A stretch of 64,000 bases of DNA. It comes from Qipengyuania sp. YIM B01966. GTDB taxonomy: Bacteria; Pseudomonadota; Alphaproteobacteria; Sphingomonadales; Sphingomonadaceae. The first letter of the stretch is position 1. Each line of letters begins with the position of its first letter. The position numbers and the translations under genes were made by a program. The notes under the pieces are model-generated. The model searched no databases. It had not been told where the DNA came from and was given only the letters and a program-made list of their open reading frames with translations. Below, piece by piece: positions 1 to 8,748 of this stretch. The DNA lies in assembly GCF_016461955.1 (NCBI RefSeq), contig NZ_JADMNM010000004.1:1-64000 (forward strand), in the 5' to 3' direction.

Positions 1-363
1 CGCCGCGCCCGAGCGGTCGGCCCGCCCGGTCGAGGCGGCGCGCGGGGCGGCGCTGGGCCGCGGCACCGGCACGCGCGGGGTGGGCGCGGCTACTTCGCGC
101 GGGGTCGCTTTGGGCGCAGGCGCGCCGGCGGCCCCTTCATCGGGCGCGCTGTTCTCTTGTGCCGGCGGCGGGGGTGGCGGTGGGGGGGCAGTGACGGTGA
201 CGCTGAAGGTGGACAGCACGCTGTCCTCCACGCTGCGGGTGATGTCGGGCGCGAACGCCCGCACGAGCCCGTAGAACACCGCGAGGTGGAACAGCGCGAT
301 CAGCACCAGCGTGCCCGGCTTCAGCCGGCGCCTCCCGTCGGTAAACCTACCCTGTTCGCTCAT
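1..363 (-). CDS. tonB: Energy transducer TonB, N-terminal part (cut by window edge)
   Basis: This is the first 121 codons of a TonB-like protein. TonB couples the inner-membrane proton motive force to outer-membrane receptors. The start is ATG at 363. A short basic N-terminus (MSEQGRFTDGRRRLKPG) precedes one hydrophobic segment at about residues 18-34 (LVLIALFHLAVFYGLV). After it come a run of eight prolines at about 60-67 and an Ala/Pro/Arg-rich linker, as expected for the periplasm-spanning part. The frame stays open to position 1, so the C-terminal receptor-binding domain lies outside the window. Next to a TonB-dependent receptor the assignment is likely, but without the C-terminal domain it rests on architecture alone. 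Confidence 0.75.
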   Translation of the reverse strand, partial: MSEQGRFTDGRRRLKPGTLVLIALFHLAVFYGLVRAFAPDITRSVEDSVLSTFSVTVTAPPPPPPPPAQENSAPDEGAAGAPAPKATPREVAAPTPRVPVPRPSAAPRAASTGRADRSGAA

Positions 364-416
364 TCGCGCTGCCCGCCCTCGCCAGTTACGCGTTATCCCT
401 ACCCCGCTTCGCCGCG

Positions 417-459
417 CGACAAAAGAGAACGGCGGCAACCCCGCAGGGCTGCCGCCGTT
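417..459 (-). terminator. Rho-independent terminator of the TonB-dependent receptor gene
   Basis: A perfect 10-bp inverted repeat (AACGGCGGCA at 428-437, TGCCGCCGTT at 450-459) has a 12-nt loop. On the minus strand it is followed by CTCTTTTG. It lies about 30 nt beyond the receptor stop codon, where a terminator for that gene is expected. Confidence 0.75.
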
Positions 460-487
460 GCTGAACCCTCGCGGGTGGTGTTGGCGC

Positions 488-3400
488 TTAGAATTCGTAG
501 CTGACGCCAACCTTCAAACGCCATGCCGACGAGCTGACATTGACGAAATTGTCGCCCGCAATGTCGTCCGCCCCGTTGAACGCGGTAAAGATATAGCGAC
601 CCTGCGGATCAACCCCGCTGACGCGCGCCACATCCTGCAAACCGCTGAAGTTCCGCCGACGCTGGAGGTTCCAGCTATTGTCGAGGAAGTTCAGGAAGTT
701 GTCCATCGTTGCATATAGCTTCAGCTTGTCGTCGCGGCCGAACAGCCGGCCCGGGCCGGGGATTTCCTGCGAAAGCGACAGATCGAGGTCGTAGTACCAG
801 TCGTTGTCGCACGTGTTGCGCTCGATCGTGCGGCCAGCATATCCGGCGGCGCAGCTCTCGGTCGCGGCCCAGGCGGCGAAGGCATCCGCCACGCCGGCAG
901 TCGACAGCGGCGAGACATTGGGATCGCCCGCCCCGGTCGGGATATAGGCCAGCGCGTTGTCGCTGCCCGACGCGTCATCGTTGAAGATGCCGCTGCCACC
1001 GAACGTCAAGCTGTACGGACGGCCCGAACGCGCCACGAAGGTGAAGGCCAGCCGGGTCGAGAGGTCTTCAAAGAACTCCTCGCGGAAGGCGAGACGGCCG
1101 GTGATGTTGTGCTTGCTCGAATAGAAGCCGCGGCTCGGCGCCGGGTTCTGCCGGTCGAACGCGGCCGAAAGGTCGTAGTTCGAGCCCGCAGTCGAGCTGT
1201 ACATGTTCCGCCGGTCCTGCGCGTCGGAATAGGAATAACCGATGTTGAAATCGACATTTCCGCCCGGCGTCAGCAGGCCGCCTTCGAAGCTCTTCGACAG
1301 GATGATCGATGCGATGTGGCTTTCATACCCATCGGCGTTGGTCAGCTGCAACTCGTCATCGCGGCTGGTCGCGAAACACGGCGCGTTGACGCCCTGGAAC
1401 ACCGGTGCCGGATTCAGATCGACCAGCTGCGCCGTACATCCGACATTGTTGGCATCGATCGCGCGATAGATCGGGCGCCCGTCGATGGTATACCCATTGA
1501 GGCCCAGCGCCGGGTTCACCACCTGCGACAGGTCGACGATGGTGAACGGATTGCGATACTTGCTGTAGATGTAATCGAGGTTGAGGTTCCAGCCGTTGAA
1601 GAACCCGCCCTCGCCGGTGCCGAGCAGCGCCTGGAAGCCGACATTGGCCCGCAGTACCGAAGGCTGCTGGATGTTCGGGCTGATTGACTGGGTATCACCC
1701 AGCCCGCGCGCGGCCGAGGCCGAGGCGGATTGCTGGAAACAGGTCGGCAGGCCGGTAAAGCGGCCGTTCTGGACCACGTCGATCCGCGCAGTGCCGCAAG
1801 CGGCGTCCTGCGTGGTGCCGGTGGCAAAGCCGCGGCCATCGTTCTGGAAGGCATTGCCGAACCACACCAGCGGGTCACCGCCCGAGAAAATGCCGACGCC
1901 GGCGCGCAGCTTGGCAAAATCCATGAAGCCGAGCTGGCCGACATCATAAGTCAGCGCGAGGCGCGGCATCACCAACGGATCGAGGTTGCTGAACCCGGCA
2001 TTGTTGTTGATACCGTACCGATCGACGAACACCGTGTTGAGCGCCGGGCGGCCACCATCGTACCAGTCGACGCGCACGCCGAACACCGCCTCGAGCCGGT
2101 CGCTGACCTGCCATTCATCCTGCGCGAAGATTGAGAAGATCGTGCGCGTGAACTTGGCCGCGGCGTCGTTGACATCGCCCGTCGCCGAGAAGTTGCCGAA
2201 GGCCCCTTCGGTAGCGCCCGAAACAACGTTGGCCGGCGTCGTGCTGGTCTGGAAGTTGCCCGTGCCGGGCGACAGCAGCCCTTCGCGCAGGTCAGCGATG
2301 TTGCGGAAGACCAGCGTGCCGGTAGCGTTCTGGACGAACAGGTTGAACAGATCGGCGTGGTTCACTTCCGCGCCGATCTTGAACTTGTGATTGCCGGCAA
2401 AGATTGTCGCCGCGGCGCGGAACTGGTCGATCGTGGTGCGCAGATCGTTGCCCGAACGCGAGATACCGGGGCCGGCGAGGACGGTGCCGTCGCGGCCGGT
2501 CGGGTTGTCGATACCGACAATAATGCGCGGGATCGGATTGTCCGACTGCGCTTCACCGCCTCCGATCGGATCCTGCAGATCCTGCACCTCGGCCCGCGAA
2601 TAGCGCAGCTCGGTGTTGAACCGGTCGCTCCAGGTGGAATAGAGGCGCGCCGAATAATAATCCGACTTCGTGCCGCTGATCCGGAAGGTGTTCTGGCCGA
2701 TAGCCTGGGGCGAGGTGCCGGTGAACAGATCGTCCGGCAGGGTCGAGCTTTCCTCGAGCCGCTGATACGTCCCTTCAAGACGGTGATCATCGGTGATCTG
2801 CAAGTCGCCGCGCACGAAATAGCGGTCGTTCTTAAACGGGCGACTGGTCACCAGCGGGCCGGTGTCGATCCCGTACACGGTACGCAGCACATCGGAGATT
2901 TCGTTGAACTGCTGGACCGTGATGCCCAGCTGTTCGTTAGCATAGCCGGCGCCGACCGGGCCATCGTCCTGCGACTGGCCGGCTTCCTGATGTTCATATG
3001 CGCCGAACAGGAACAGGCGGTCGCGAATGATTGGGCCACCAATCCACGCACCCCAGTTCTTTTCCGGTTCGATCGGCGCGACGGGAATGATGGTGCCATT
3101 GTTGTCGAGCGTATCGCCACGCATCCCGCTGTCGGAATATTCGAAGAACCCGCCGAAGCGGATGTCGTTCGAGCCCGACTTGGTAACCACGTTGATCGCG
3201 CAACCGGTAAAGTTGCCGTAATCGACATCGAACGGGGCGAACTGGACCTGCGTTTCGCGCACCGCGTCATACGGCAGAGGGGTCGACGAGCGCGAAGAGA
3301 AGCCGGTGTCGTTAAGGCCGAACACGTCGCCCTGGCTGATCCCGTCAACGGTGAAGGCGTTGCCGCGGTCATTGCCGCCAAGGCACGAGATGCGGTCCTG

Positions 3401-3925
3401 GCCCGAACCACCATCGTCACGGTCGAGGCTGACGCGCGGGTCGAGGCGGATGATATCGCGGATATCGCGGCGGAAGCTCGGCGCGCTGACCAGCGTTTCG
3501 GTGGTGAAATTGGTGCCCGGGCCAACGGCGAGCTGGGTGACCCGCACCCGCGCGGCGGTCACGACGATTTCACCGCCGCCAGCCGTCAGGTTGAAGGTGA
3601 GGTTGGTCGCACCCTGGAGCGAGGTGTAGATATCGTTGATCGTCTGGCCTTCGAAGCCGTCAGCATTGGCGGCAACGGTGTACGGGCCGCCGGTGACGAG
3701 GCCCGTGGCGTTGAAGGTGCCGCCCGCGCCCGTGGTGATGGTGCGCGCTGCGCCTGTACGGGTATCGGTGATGGTCACCGTCGCGCCGCTGACCGGGTTG
3801 CCAGCGTCGTCATAGACAGTGCCCTGAACAGCCGAGGTGATCTGCTGCGCCATAACAGGCGCAGGCATGATGGCCGTGGCGGAGAGGCTGACAACGCTCG
3901 CGGCGAGGAGGTATTTGAGCTTCAT
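488..3925 (-). CDS. TonB-dependent receptor with N-terminal carboxypeptidase-regulatory-like domain (Oar-like)
   Basis: Large outer-membrane receptor of 1145 aa. The start at 3925 (MKLKYLLAAS) is preferred to an in-frame ATG at 3955 because it begins a clean signal peptide ending PVMA/QQ near residue 26 and has AGGGA about 10 nt upstream. Residues about 30-110 look like a CarboxypepD_reg beta-sandwich (GTVYDDAGNPVSGATV). A plug follows (FTVDGISQGDVFG, INVVTKSGSN) and then a long beta-barrel ending in aromatic Phe (VGVSYEF), typical of outer-membrane insertion. This architecture matches the Oar-like receptors of Myxococcus and sphingomonads. The substrate cannot be read from the sequence. A tonB-like gene lies downstream on the same strand. 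Confidence 0.9.
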   Translation of the reverse strand: MKLKYLLAASVVSLSATAIMPAPVMAQQITSAVQGTVYDDAGNPVSGATVTITDTRTGAARTITTGAGGTFNATGLVTGGPYTVAANADGFEGQTINDIYTSLQGATNLTFNLTAGGGEIVVTAARVRVTQLAVGPGTNFTTETLVSAPSFRRDIRDIIRLDPRVSLDRDDGGSGQDRISCLGGNDRGNAFTVDGISQGDVFGLNDTGFSSRSSTPLPYDAVRETQVQFAPFDVDYGNFTGCAINVVTKSGSNDIRFGGFFEYSDSGMRGDTLDNNGTIIPVAPIEPEKNWGAWIGGPIIRDRLFLFGAYEHQEAGQSQDDGPVGAGYANEQLGITVQQFNEISDVLRTVYGIDTGPLVTSRPFKNDRYFVRGDLQITDDHRLEGTYQRLEESSTLPDDLFTGTSPQAIGQNTFRISGTKSDYYSARLYSTWSDRFNTELRYSRAEVQDLQDPIGGGEAQSDNPIPRIIVGIDNPTGRDGTVLAGPGISRSGNDLRTTIDQFRAAATIFAGNHKFKIGAEVNHADLFNLFVQNATGTLVFRNIADLREGLLSPGTGNFQTSTTPANVVSGATEGAFGNFSATGDVNDAAAKFTRTIFSIFAQDEWQVSDRLEAVFGVRVDWYDGGRPALNTVFVDRYGINNNAGFSNLDPLVMPRLALTYDVGQLGFMDFAKLRAGVGIFSGGDPLVWFGNAFQNDGRGFATGTTQDAACGTARIDVVQNGRFTGLPTCFQQSASASAARGLGDTQSISPNIQQPSVLRANVGFQALLGTGEGGFFNGWNLNLDYIYSKYRNPFTIVDLSQVVNPALGLNGYTIDGRPIYRAIDANNVGCTAQLVDLNPAPVFQGVNAPCFATSRDDELQLTNADGYESHIASIILSKSFEGGLLTPGGNVDFNIGYSYSDAQDRRNMYSSTAGSNYDLSAAFDRQNPAPSRGFYSSKHNITGRLAFREEFFEDLSTRLAFTFVARSGRPYSLTFGGSGIFNDDASGSDNALAYIPTGAGDPNVSPLSTAGVADAFAAWAATESCAAGYAGRTIERNTCDNDWYYDLDLSLSQEIPGPGRLFGRDDKLKLYATMDNFLNFLDNSWNLQRRRNFSGLQDVARVSGVDPQGRYIFTAFNGADDIAGDNFVNVSSSAWRLKVGVSYEF

Positions 3926-4020
3926 CGCAAAGTCCCTGTGTTTGCCGTTTGCCATAGCTGGCCGGCCGGATCAGAAATCTGTGGCCCCGTTAGGAGCGAT
4001 GCGCGACGCACAGAAGTATG

Positions 4021-4044
4021 TTTTGTTACCGCCGCGTGACAAAA
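4021..4044. promoter_or_regulatory. Palindrome upstream of the TonB-dependent receptor, possible operator
   Basis: TTTTGTTAC (4021-4029) and GTGACAAAA (4036-4044) form 9-bp arms with one mismatch around a 6-nt spacer. The site lies about 100 nt upstream of the receptor start, in the 250-nt gap between two minus-strand genes. It could bind a dimeric regulator. No regulator is identified and no convincing -35/-10 pair was found nearby. Confidence 0.3.
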
Positions 4045-4177
4045 CGCTGCCAAAATGCGGCTGCGCCCATAGACGCATATTTTGCGTTACACTTCAACGG
4101 TTTACCGCTGTTGCGTCAAAGCCACAGTGGATAAGATTTTCGCGCAGGCGAAAGGCATGCCGCGCACCGCGTCGCGA

Positions 4178-5101
4178 TCAGGTCAGATTGATCTCGCGCA
4201 GGCGCTGCATCAGGAAATCGTGGCTGGAAATCGGGGCCGGATGCGATTCGCCCTTCGCGATGCACGAAGGCAGCGTCTCGATCGTATAATCGGGCCGGAA
4301 ATGGAGGAAGAAGGGCATCGAATAGCGCGCCCGCCGCGCCGCCTCACCGCGCGGATTGACCACCCGGTGCGTGGTCGAGCGCAGCCGGCCGTTGGTCAGC
4401 CGGTCGAGCATGTCGCCGATATTGACCACCAGCGCGCCCTCCGGCGGGTCGATCGCCAGCCATTCGCCCTGCCGGGTCAGCAGCTCCAGCCCGGCCTCCT
4501 CGGCCCCGAGCAGCAGGGTGATGGTGTTGATGTCGCCATGCGCGGCGGCGCGGATCGCGCCCTCGGCATCGGCGCCGGTCAGCGGCGGATAATGCAGCAG
4601 ACGCATCACCGAATTGCCATCGGCCACCGTGGGCGCGAAGAAGGTCTGCGGCAGGCCCAGATGCAGGGCCACGCCTTCCAGTACGCGGCCCCCGGCAGCG
4701 TCGAACGCGGCGTAGAGCGCCTCGAATGTCTCGCGGAATCCCGCCACCTCATCGGGCCAGACATTGGCCGGCATATATTCGCCGAGCGGGTGGCCCGCCG
4801 GCAGCGAACGGCCGATATGCCAGAACTCCTTGAGGTCGTGGACCTCGGCGTCCTTGGCCTTCTCGGTGCCGAACGGCGTATAACCGCGCGCACCGCCGCC
4901 ACCGGCGATGTGATAGGTGCGCTTGGCATCATCGGGCAGCGCGAAGAACTGGCGCGACAGGGCCTCGGCGCGGGCAATCAGGTCGGCCGGGATGCCGTGG
5001 TCGCGGATCACCGCAAAGCCGTATTCCGCGAAAGAGCGGCCAAGCTCCGCTGAAACCTCCTCCAGCGGGCGGGCGAGCGAGACGGTGGCGATGGTGTCCA
5101 T
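4178..5101 (-). CDS. 2-oxoglutarate/Fe(II)-dependent dioxygenase, isopenicillin N synthase family
   Basis: Cytosolic non-heme iron oxygenase of 307 aa. The N-terminal DIOX_N-type region reads FAEYGFAVIRDHGIPADL. The double-stranded beta-helix core carries the iron triad: HxD in AAHGDINTITLL, and the distal His in STTHRVVNP. The RxS 2-oxoglutarate-binding motif is RYSMPFF. Length is normal for the family. It starts 16 nt after the stop of an upstream CNT nucleoside transporter gene, so the two are probably co-transcribed and the substrate may be a nucleoside or base. That substrate idea is inference from context only; this family also includes oxygenases acting on many unrelated small molecules. 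Confidence 0.85.
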   Translation of the reverse strand: MDTIATVSLARPLEEVSAELGRSFAEYGFAVIRDHGIPADLIARAEALSRQFFALPDDAKRTYHIAGGGGARGYTPFGTEKAKDAEVHDLKEFWHIGRSLPAGHPLGEYMPANVWPDEVAGFRETFEALYAAFDAAGGRVLEGVALHLGLPQTFFAPTVADGNSVMRLLHYPPLTGADAEGAIRAAAHGDINTITLLLGAEEAGLELLTRQGEWLAIDPPEGALVVNIGDMLDRLTNGRLRSTTHRVVNPRGEAARRARYSMPFFLHFRPDYTIETLPSCIAKGESHPAPISSHDFLMQRLREINLT

Positions 5102-5117
5102 GAGAGATACTCGAAGG

Positions 5118-6431
5118 TCAGGCGGGGAGGAACAGGCCGGCGAGCGCGGCGCTCATCAGATTGGCGAGGCTGCCCGCCGCCAGCGCGCGCAGGCCGAGGC
5201 GCGCGATCACCGGGCGCTGGTTGGGCGCAAGGCCGCCCGTCACCGCCATCTGGATCGCGATCGAGGAGAAATTGGCAAAGCCGCACAGCGCGAAAGTGAC
5301 GATCGCCCGGCTCCGTTCGCTGAGCGCCGCCGCATCTAGTGCGCCCAGATCGATGAAGGCGACGAATTCGTTGAGCACGATCTTGGTGCCGAACAGCCCG
5401 CCGGCCGTGCCCGCTTCGGTCCACGGTACGCCGATCAGGAACATCACCGGCGCGAATACCCAGCCAAGGATGCGCTGGAACGACAGGTCGGGATAGCCCG
5501 CCAACCCGCCGGCCCAGCCGAGCAGGCCATTGGCGAGCGCAACCAGTGCGACAAAGGCGAGCACCATCGCGCCCACGGCAACCGCCAGCTTGACGCCGGT
5601 CTGCGCGCCCTGCGCGGCGGCTTCGATCACATTGGCCGGCTTGTGTCCGTCCTCGAACGTCTCGGCGACTTCAACCTCGTGCGGGCGCCCGCTCTCGACC
5701 AGCGCCGCCGGTCCTTCGGCGCTGATCCGCGCTTCGGGCAGTTCGATCGGCCCGTCCTCGAGCGGCGCCGGGGATGCATCGTCGGGCATGATGATCTTGG
5801 CCATCAGGATCCCGCCCGGCGCAGACATGAACGCCGCGGCCAGCAGGAACGGCAGATAGCTGGGGCCGAGCAGCCCGGCATAGGCCGCCAGGATCGTGCC
5901 CGCGACGCCCGCCATGCCGACGCTCATCAGGGTGAACAGCCGCGACGGGGTGAGCGCGGCGAGATAGGGGCGCACCACCAGCGGGCTTTCCGACTGACCG
6001 ACAAAGATGTTCGCCGCCGCGCCCAGCGCCTCGACCTGGCTGACCCCGGTCACCTTGCCGATCGCCCCGCCGACCCAGCGCACGATCAATTGCATGATCC
6101 CGAAATAATAGAGGATCGAAACCAGCGCCGCGAAGAACACGATCACCGGCAGCGCGCCGAAAGCAAAGGTGTTGGCGAGCGGGTTTTCCGCGCCGAACAG
6201 GAAGGCGGTGCCGGCATTGGCGTAGGACAGGAGCGCCGCCACCCCGTCGCTCATCGCGCCGATCACCCGCCGGCCGATGGCGGTGCCCAGCACCAGGAAC
6301 GCCATCAGCGCCTGAAGGGCGAAAGCCGAAAACACGATCCGCGGATTGATCCGCCGCCGGGCGGTGGACAGGACGAACGCGATCAACAGGATCGCGAGGA
6401 TGCCGATCAGGCTCATCACTACGGGCGGCAT
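5118..6431 (-). CDS. Concentrative nucleoside transporter (CNT/NupC family)
   Basis: Inner-membrane protein of 437 aa with many hydrophobic helices. It carries CNT-family signatures: a GQSESPLVVRPY segment in the central domain, an APGGILMAK stretch, and a C-terminal core with LNEFVAF and CGFANFSSIAIQ. CNT proteins import nucleosides with protons or sodium. A polar charged insert (about residues 210-260, PDDASPAPLEDGP onward) lies between the transport modules. It is the first gene of a likely two-gene unit with the dioxygenase 16 nt downstream. Nucleoside specificity cannot be read. An internal Met six residues in could be an alternative start. Confidence 0.9.
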   Translation of the reverse strand: MPPVVMSLIGILAILLIAFVLSTARRRINPRIVFSAFALQALMAFLVLGTAIGRRVIGAMSDGVAALLSYANAGTAFLFGAENPLANTFAFGALPVIVFFAALVSILYYFGIMQLIVRWVGGAIGKVTGVSQVEALGAAANIFVGQSESPLVVRPYLAALTPSRLFTLMSVGMAGVAGTILAAYAGLLGPSYLPFLLAAAFMSAPGGILMAKIIMPDDASPAPLEDGPIELPEARISAEGPAALVESGRPHEVEVAETFEDGHKPANVIEAAAQGAQTGVKLAVAVGAMVLAFVALVALANGLLGWAGGLAGYPDLSFQRILGWVFAPVMFLIGVPWTEAGTAGGLFGTKIVLNEFVAFIDLGALDAAALSERSRAIVTFALCGFANFSSIAIQMAVTGGLAPNQRPVIARLGLRALAAGSLANLMSAALAGLFLPA

Positions 6432-6570
6432 AGATTATCCGGACAAGAGCGCGCCCCCAATCCGGCGCTGAGCCCCTTTTGCGCTTTTGGCGGAAAACTA
6501 CAAGATGCGGGCGGAGGAGGCGGCCGGCGCAGGTCTTCCCTTTTGCCGCCCCGCGCAATAGGCACCGGCG

Positions 6571-7269
6571 ATGGACCTGCCCGACCACCACGGCGCCGCC
6601 GGCGCCCCGCGCTCCTTCCCCCGTGCCCTGTTCGTCATGCTGTTGCTCTATGGCGGGATGACCGTGCTGGCCGGCTTCCTCGCCTTCAAACAGGTCGCGC
6701 TGCCGATTGCCGAACTGGCGGTCGAGGCAGGGATCTTTGCCTTCCTGTTGCTGGTGGTGATCGCCAGCACGGTGACCCAGCTTTACGGCGAGCGGATTGC
6801 CAACCGGCTCGTCTGGTGGGGCTTCCTGCCGCTTGCGGTGTCGATCTTCCTGATGACCGTGGTTCTGGCGCTGCCGCCCTCGCCCGACATGATCGCCAGT
6901 CGCCCCGGCGCGGCGGAGGCGTTTGCACTGGTGCATGGCCAGTTCTGGCGCGTGGTTGCCTCGGGCCCGGTGGCTTACCTGGTCTCGCTGCTGCTCAACA
7001 TCTGGATCTTTTCGCGCCTGCGCGGCAGCGGTGCGGGGCAGAACACGCTGGGGCTGATGGTGCGCGGGGCGATTGCCAGCGCGCTCAGCCAGGCGATTGA
7101 TTCGGTGATTTTCATCACGCTCGCCTTCTATGGCGAGTTTCCGATCACCAATCTCCTCATCGGTCAGGTGATGGCCAAGGTGGTGCTGTCACTGATCCTC
7201 GTGCCGCCGTTGATCGCGCTCGCCGTGCGGCTCGCCCGCCGGCTCGACCAGCGCCCGCTCGCTTTCTGA
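6571..7269 (+). CDS. yhhQ: Queuosine precursor transporter (VUT/YhhQ family)
   Basis: Membrane protein of 232 aa with about six hydrophobic helices. YhhQ-family signatures include ASTVTQLYGE after the second helix and SALSQAIDSVIFITLAFYG in the C-terminal half. Family members import pre-Q0/pre-Q1 for queuosine modification of tRNA. The gene is monocistronic and divergent from the nucleoside transporter (139-nt gap). Its last 81 nt overlap the 3' end of the convergent DUF3482 gene. Confidence 0.85.
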   Translation: MDLPDHHGAAGAPRSFPRALFVMLLLYGGMTVLAGFLAFKQVALPIAELAVEAGIFAFLLLVVIASTVTQLYGERIANRLVWWGFLPLAVSIFLMTVVLALPPSPDMIASRPGAAEAFALVHGQFWRVVASGPVAYLVSLLLNIWIFSRLRGSGAGQNTLGLMVRGAIASALSQAIDSVIFITLAFYGEFPITNLLIGQVMAKVVLSLILVPPLIALAVRLARRLDQRPLAF

Positions 7270-8748
7270 GACGGCATCGGCCGCGCGCACCAGATGCGCG
7301 GCGGCGGGATAGAGCCGGGCCAGCAACGCCTCGGCCCGCGCCTGCAGGAAGGCGGTAAAGCCGGCGGCGCTGTCGGTATCGGCCCCGCGGCTGGCGCTGC
7401 GGCGCAGCGCACGCAATTCGCTCTCGTGCGCGGCTACTTCGCGCTGGACCATCTCGGGCCAGAACGGCGGATGCTCGCCTTCCGACCAGTCACCCCGCCC
7501 GCGCCCGAAATGGGCCACCGCGAGATAGCGCAGCAGCGCCGAGACGGCGAGTTGCTCGGTAAACTCTTCGGACCAGCCGAGCGTCGAATTGTCCTCGCCG
7601 CGCGCCATGTTGACGCCCTTGGCCACCCCGGTGGCGCCCAGTGCCCCCAGAATACCGCCAACGATCATCCCGCCGCCCAGCGTCAGCCCGCCCGCGGCAA
7701 GATCGGCCGCCAGCCCGCCGACCGCGCCCGAGACCAGCCCGCCCAAAGCCGCCGCCGGCCCTTCGGGCGTGGGCGCGGCATGGGCATAATCGCTCGCCAC
7801 CCGGTCCATCACCTTTCGCGCGGCATTGCCGGTCAGCGCATGGAGGCGGATCAATTCCTCGGTCGAACGGGCGGTCTCGTCGCTCAGGCGGCCGGCCAGC
7901 GCCTTCATCGCGCGGCGCACCTCGCCGCTGCCACCACGCGCACCGGCCAGGCTCTGCACTAGCTTGTCGCGCCAGCCGGGTTCGTCCACCGGCTCGCGGT
8001 CGGCAGTGGCCTGCGCCATGAAGCGGCCCAGCACCGCCATCGATTTGGCAAAGCGCGCAGCGTTGAGCGCGTGCCAGCGCGCCGTCAGCCCGGCCATCGC
8101 CGGCGCCTTGGCAGGCGGCAGCAGCGGGGCGATCGTTTCGAGCAGCACACCTTCCTGCACCCAGCAGCGGGCAAAGGCATCGAGCGGCAGCACCGCGCGA
8201 ACCAGCTCGCTCCCCACCGCATCGCGCCACAGATCGATCTCGCGCGCATTGTCGGCCCGCGGCGCGCCCATCTGGTTGAGCAGCAGCACCACCGGCTTGC
8301 CGATCCAGCCGAGCACCTCCATCTCGAGCTGGACATAACGCGCCGCCGCCGGGTCTTCGGCGGCATTGACCATATAGAGGATGACGTCGGCTTCCTCGCG
8401 CGCGTTCTTCACCGCCTGCTGGCTCGACCATAGCGGGCGCTCGCGAAAGCGGTCCCACACCTGGCTGAGGAACCAGCCGGTCGGATTGCCCGCCATGCGC
8501 AGCCGCGACAGCAGCCGCGCCGTATCGCCGAAGCCGGGCGTATCCCACAGCATCAGCGTATCGGCGCCGTCCTGCACCAGCACATAGCCGGTGGAGATAT
8601 CGGTCACATGCGCCTCGTCGCGGACTTCGCCGATATCGCGCCCTAGCAAGGTGCGCGCCAGTGTCGTCTTGCCGACATTGGTGTGCGATATCAGGCTGAG
8701 ATTGACCGTTGTGCCGCCCGCCGCGGGCACGGTTTCATAATCGCTCAT
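7189..8748 (-). CDS. DUF3482 domain GTPase
   Basis: P-loop GTPase-like protein of 519 aa. The G1 loop is SHTNVGKTTLA (about residues 21-31), the G3-like motif is WDTPGFGD and the G4-like motif is LLNQMG. The C-terminal half (about 250-480) is the DUF3482 region with hydrophobic, Gly/Ala-rich stretches (LVSGAVGGLAADLAAGGL, MIVGGILGALGATG) that could insert in a membrane. It overlaps the upstream DUF2868 gene by ATGA, an arrangement seen in other proteobacteria, which suggests a two-component GTPase/membrane system of unknown function. The final 27 residues are polar and lie within the convergent overlap with yhhQ. Confidence 0.85.
   Translation of the reverse strand: MSDYETVPAAGGTTVNLSLISHTNVGKTTLARTLLGRDIGEVRDEAHVTDISTGYVLVQDGADTLMLWDTPGFGDTARLLSRLRMAGNPTGWFLSQVWDRFRERPLWSSQQAVKNAREEADVILYMVNAAEDPAAARYVQLEMEVLGWIGKPVVLLLNQMGAPRADNAREIDLWRDAVGSELVRAVLPLDAFARCWVQEGVLLETIAPLLPPAKAPAMAGLTARWHALNAARFAKSMAVLGRFMAQATADREPVDEPGWRDKLVQSLAGARGGSGEVRRAMKALAGRLSDETARSTEELIRLHALTGNAARKVMDRVASDYAHAAPTPEGPAAALGGLVSGAVGGLAADLAAGGLTLGGGMIVGGILGALGATGVAKGVNMARGEDNSTLGWSEEFTEQLAVSALLRYLAVAHFGRGRGDWSEGEHPPFWPEMVQREVAAHESELRALRRSASRGADTDSAAGFTAFLQARAEALLARLYPAAAHLVRAADAVSESERALVEPAGEPHGERDQRRHEDQ

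Noticed and set aside
2357-4039. Long plus-strand open frame opposite the TonB-dependent receptor gene
   Set aside because: Arg/Ala/Asp-rich composition with no family motif; it is the antisense of a well-supported receptor with signal peptide and barrel end.
5643-7100. Long plus-strand frame across the nucleoside transporter and yhhQ region
   Set aside because: It is rich in Arg, Gln and His, lacks any motif, and runs through the antisense of the transporter and out of frame through yhhQ, both of which are convincing membrane proteins.
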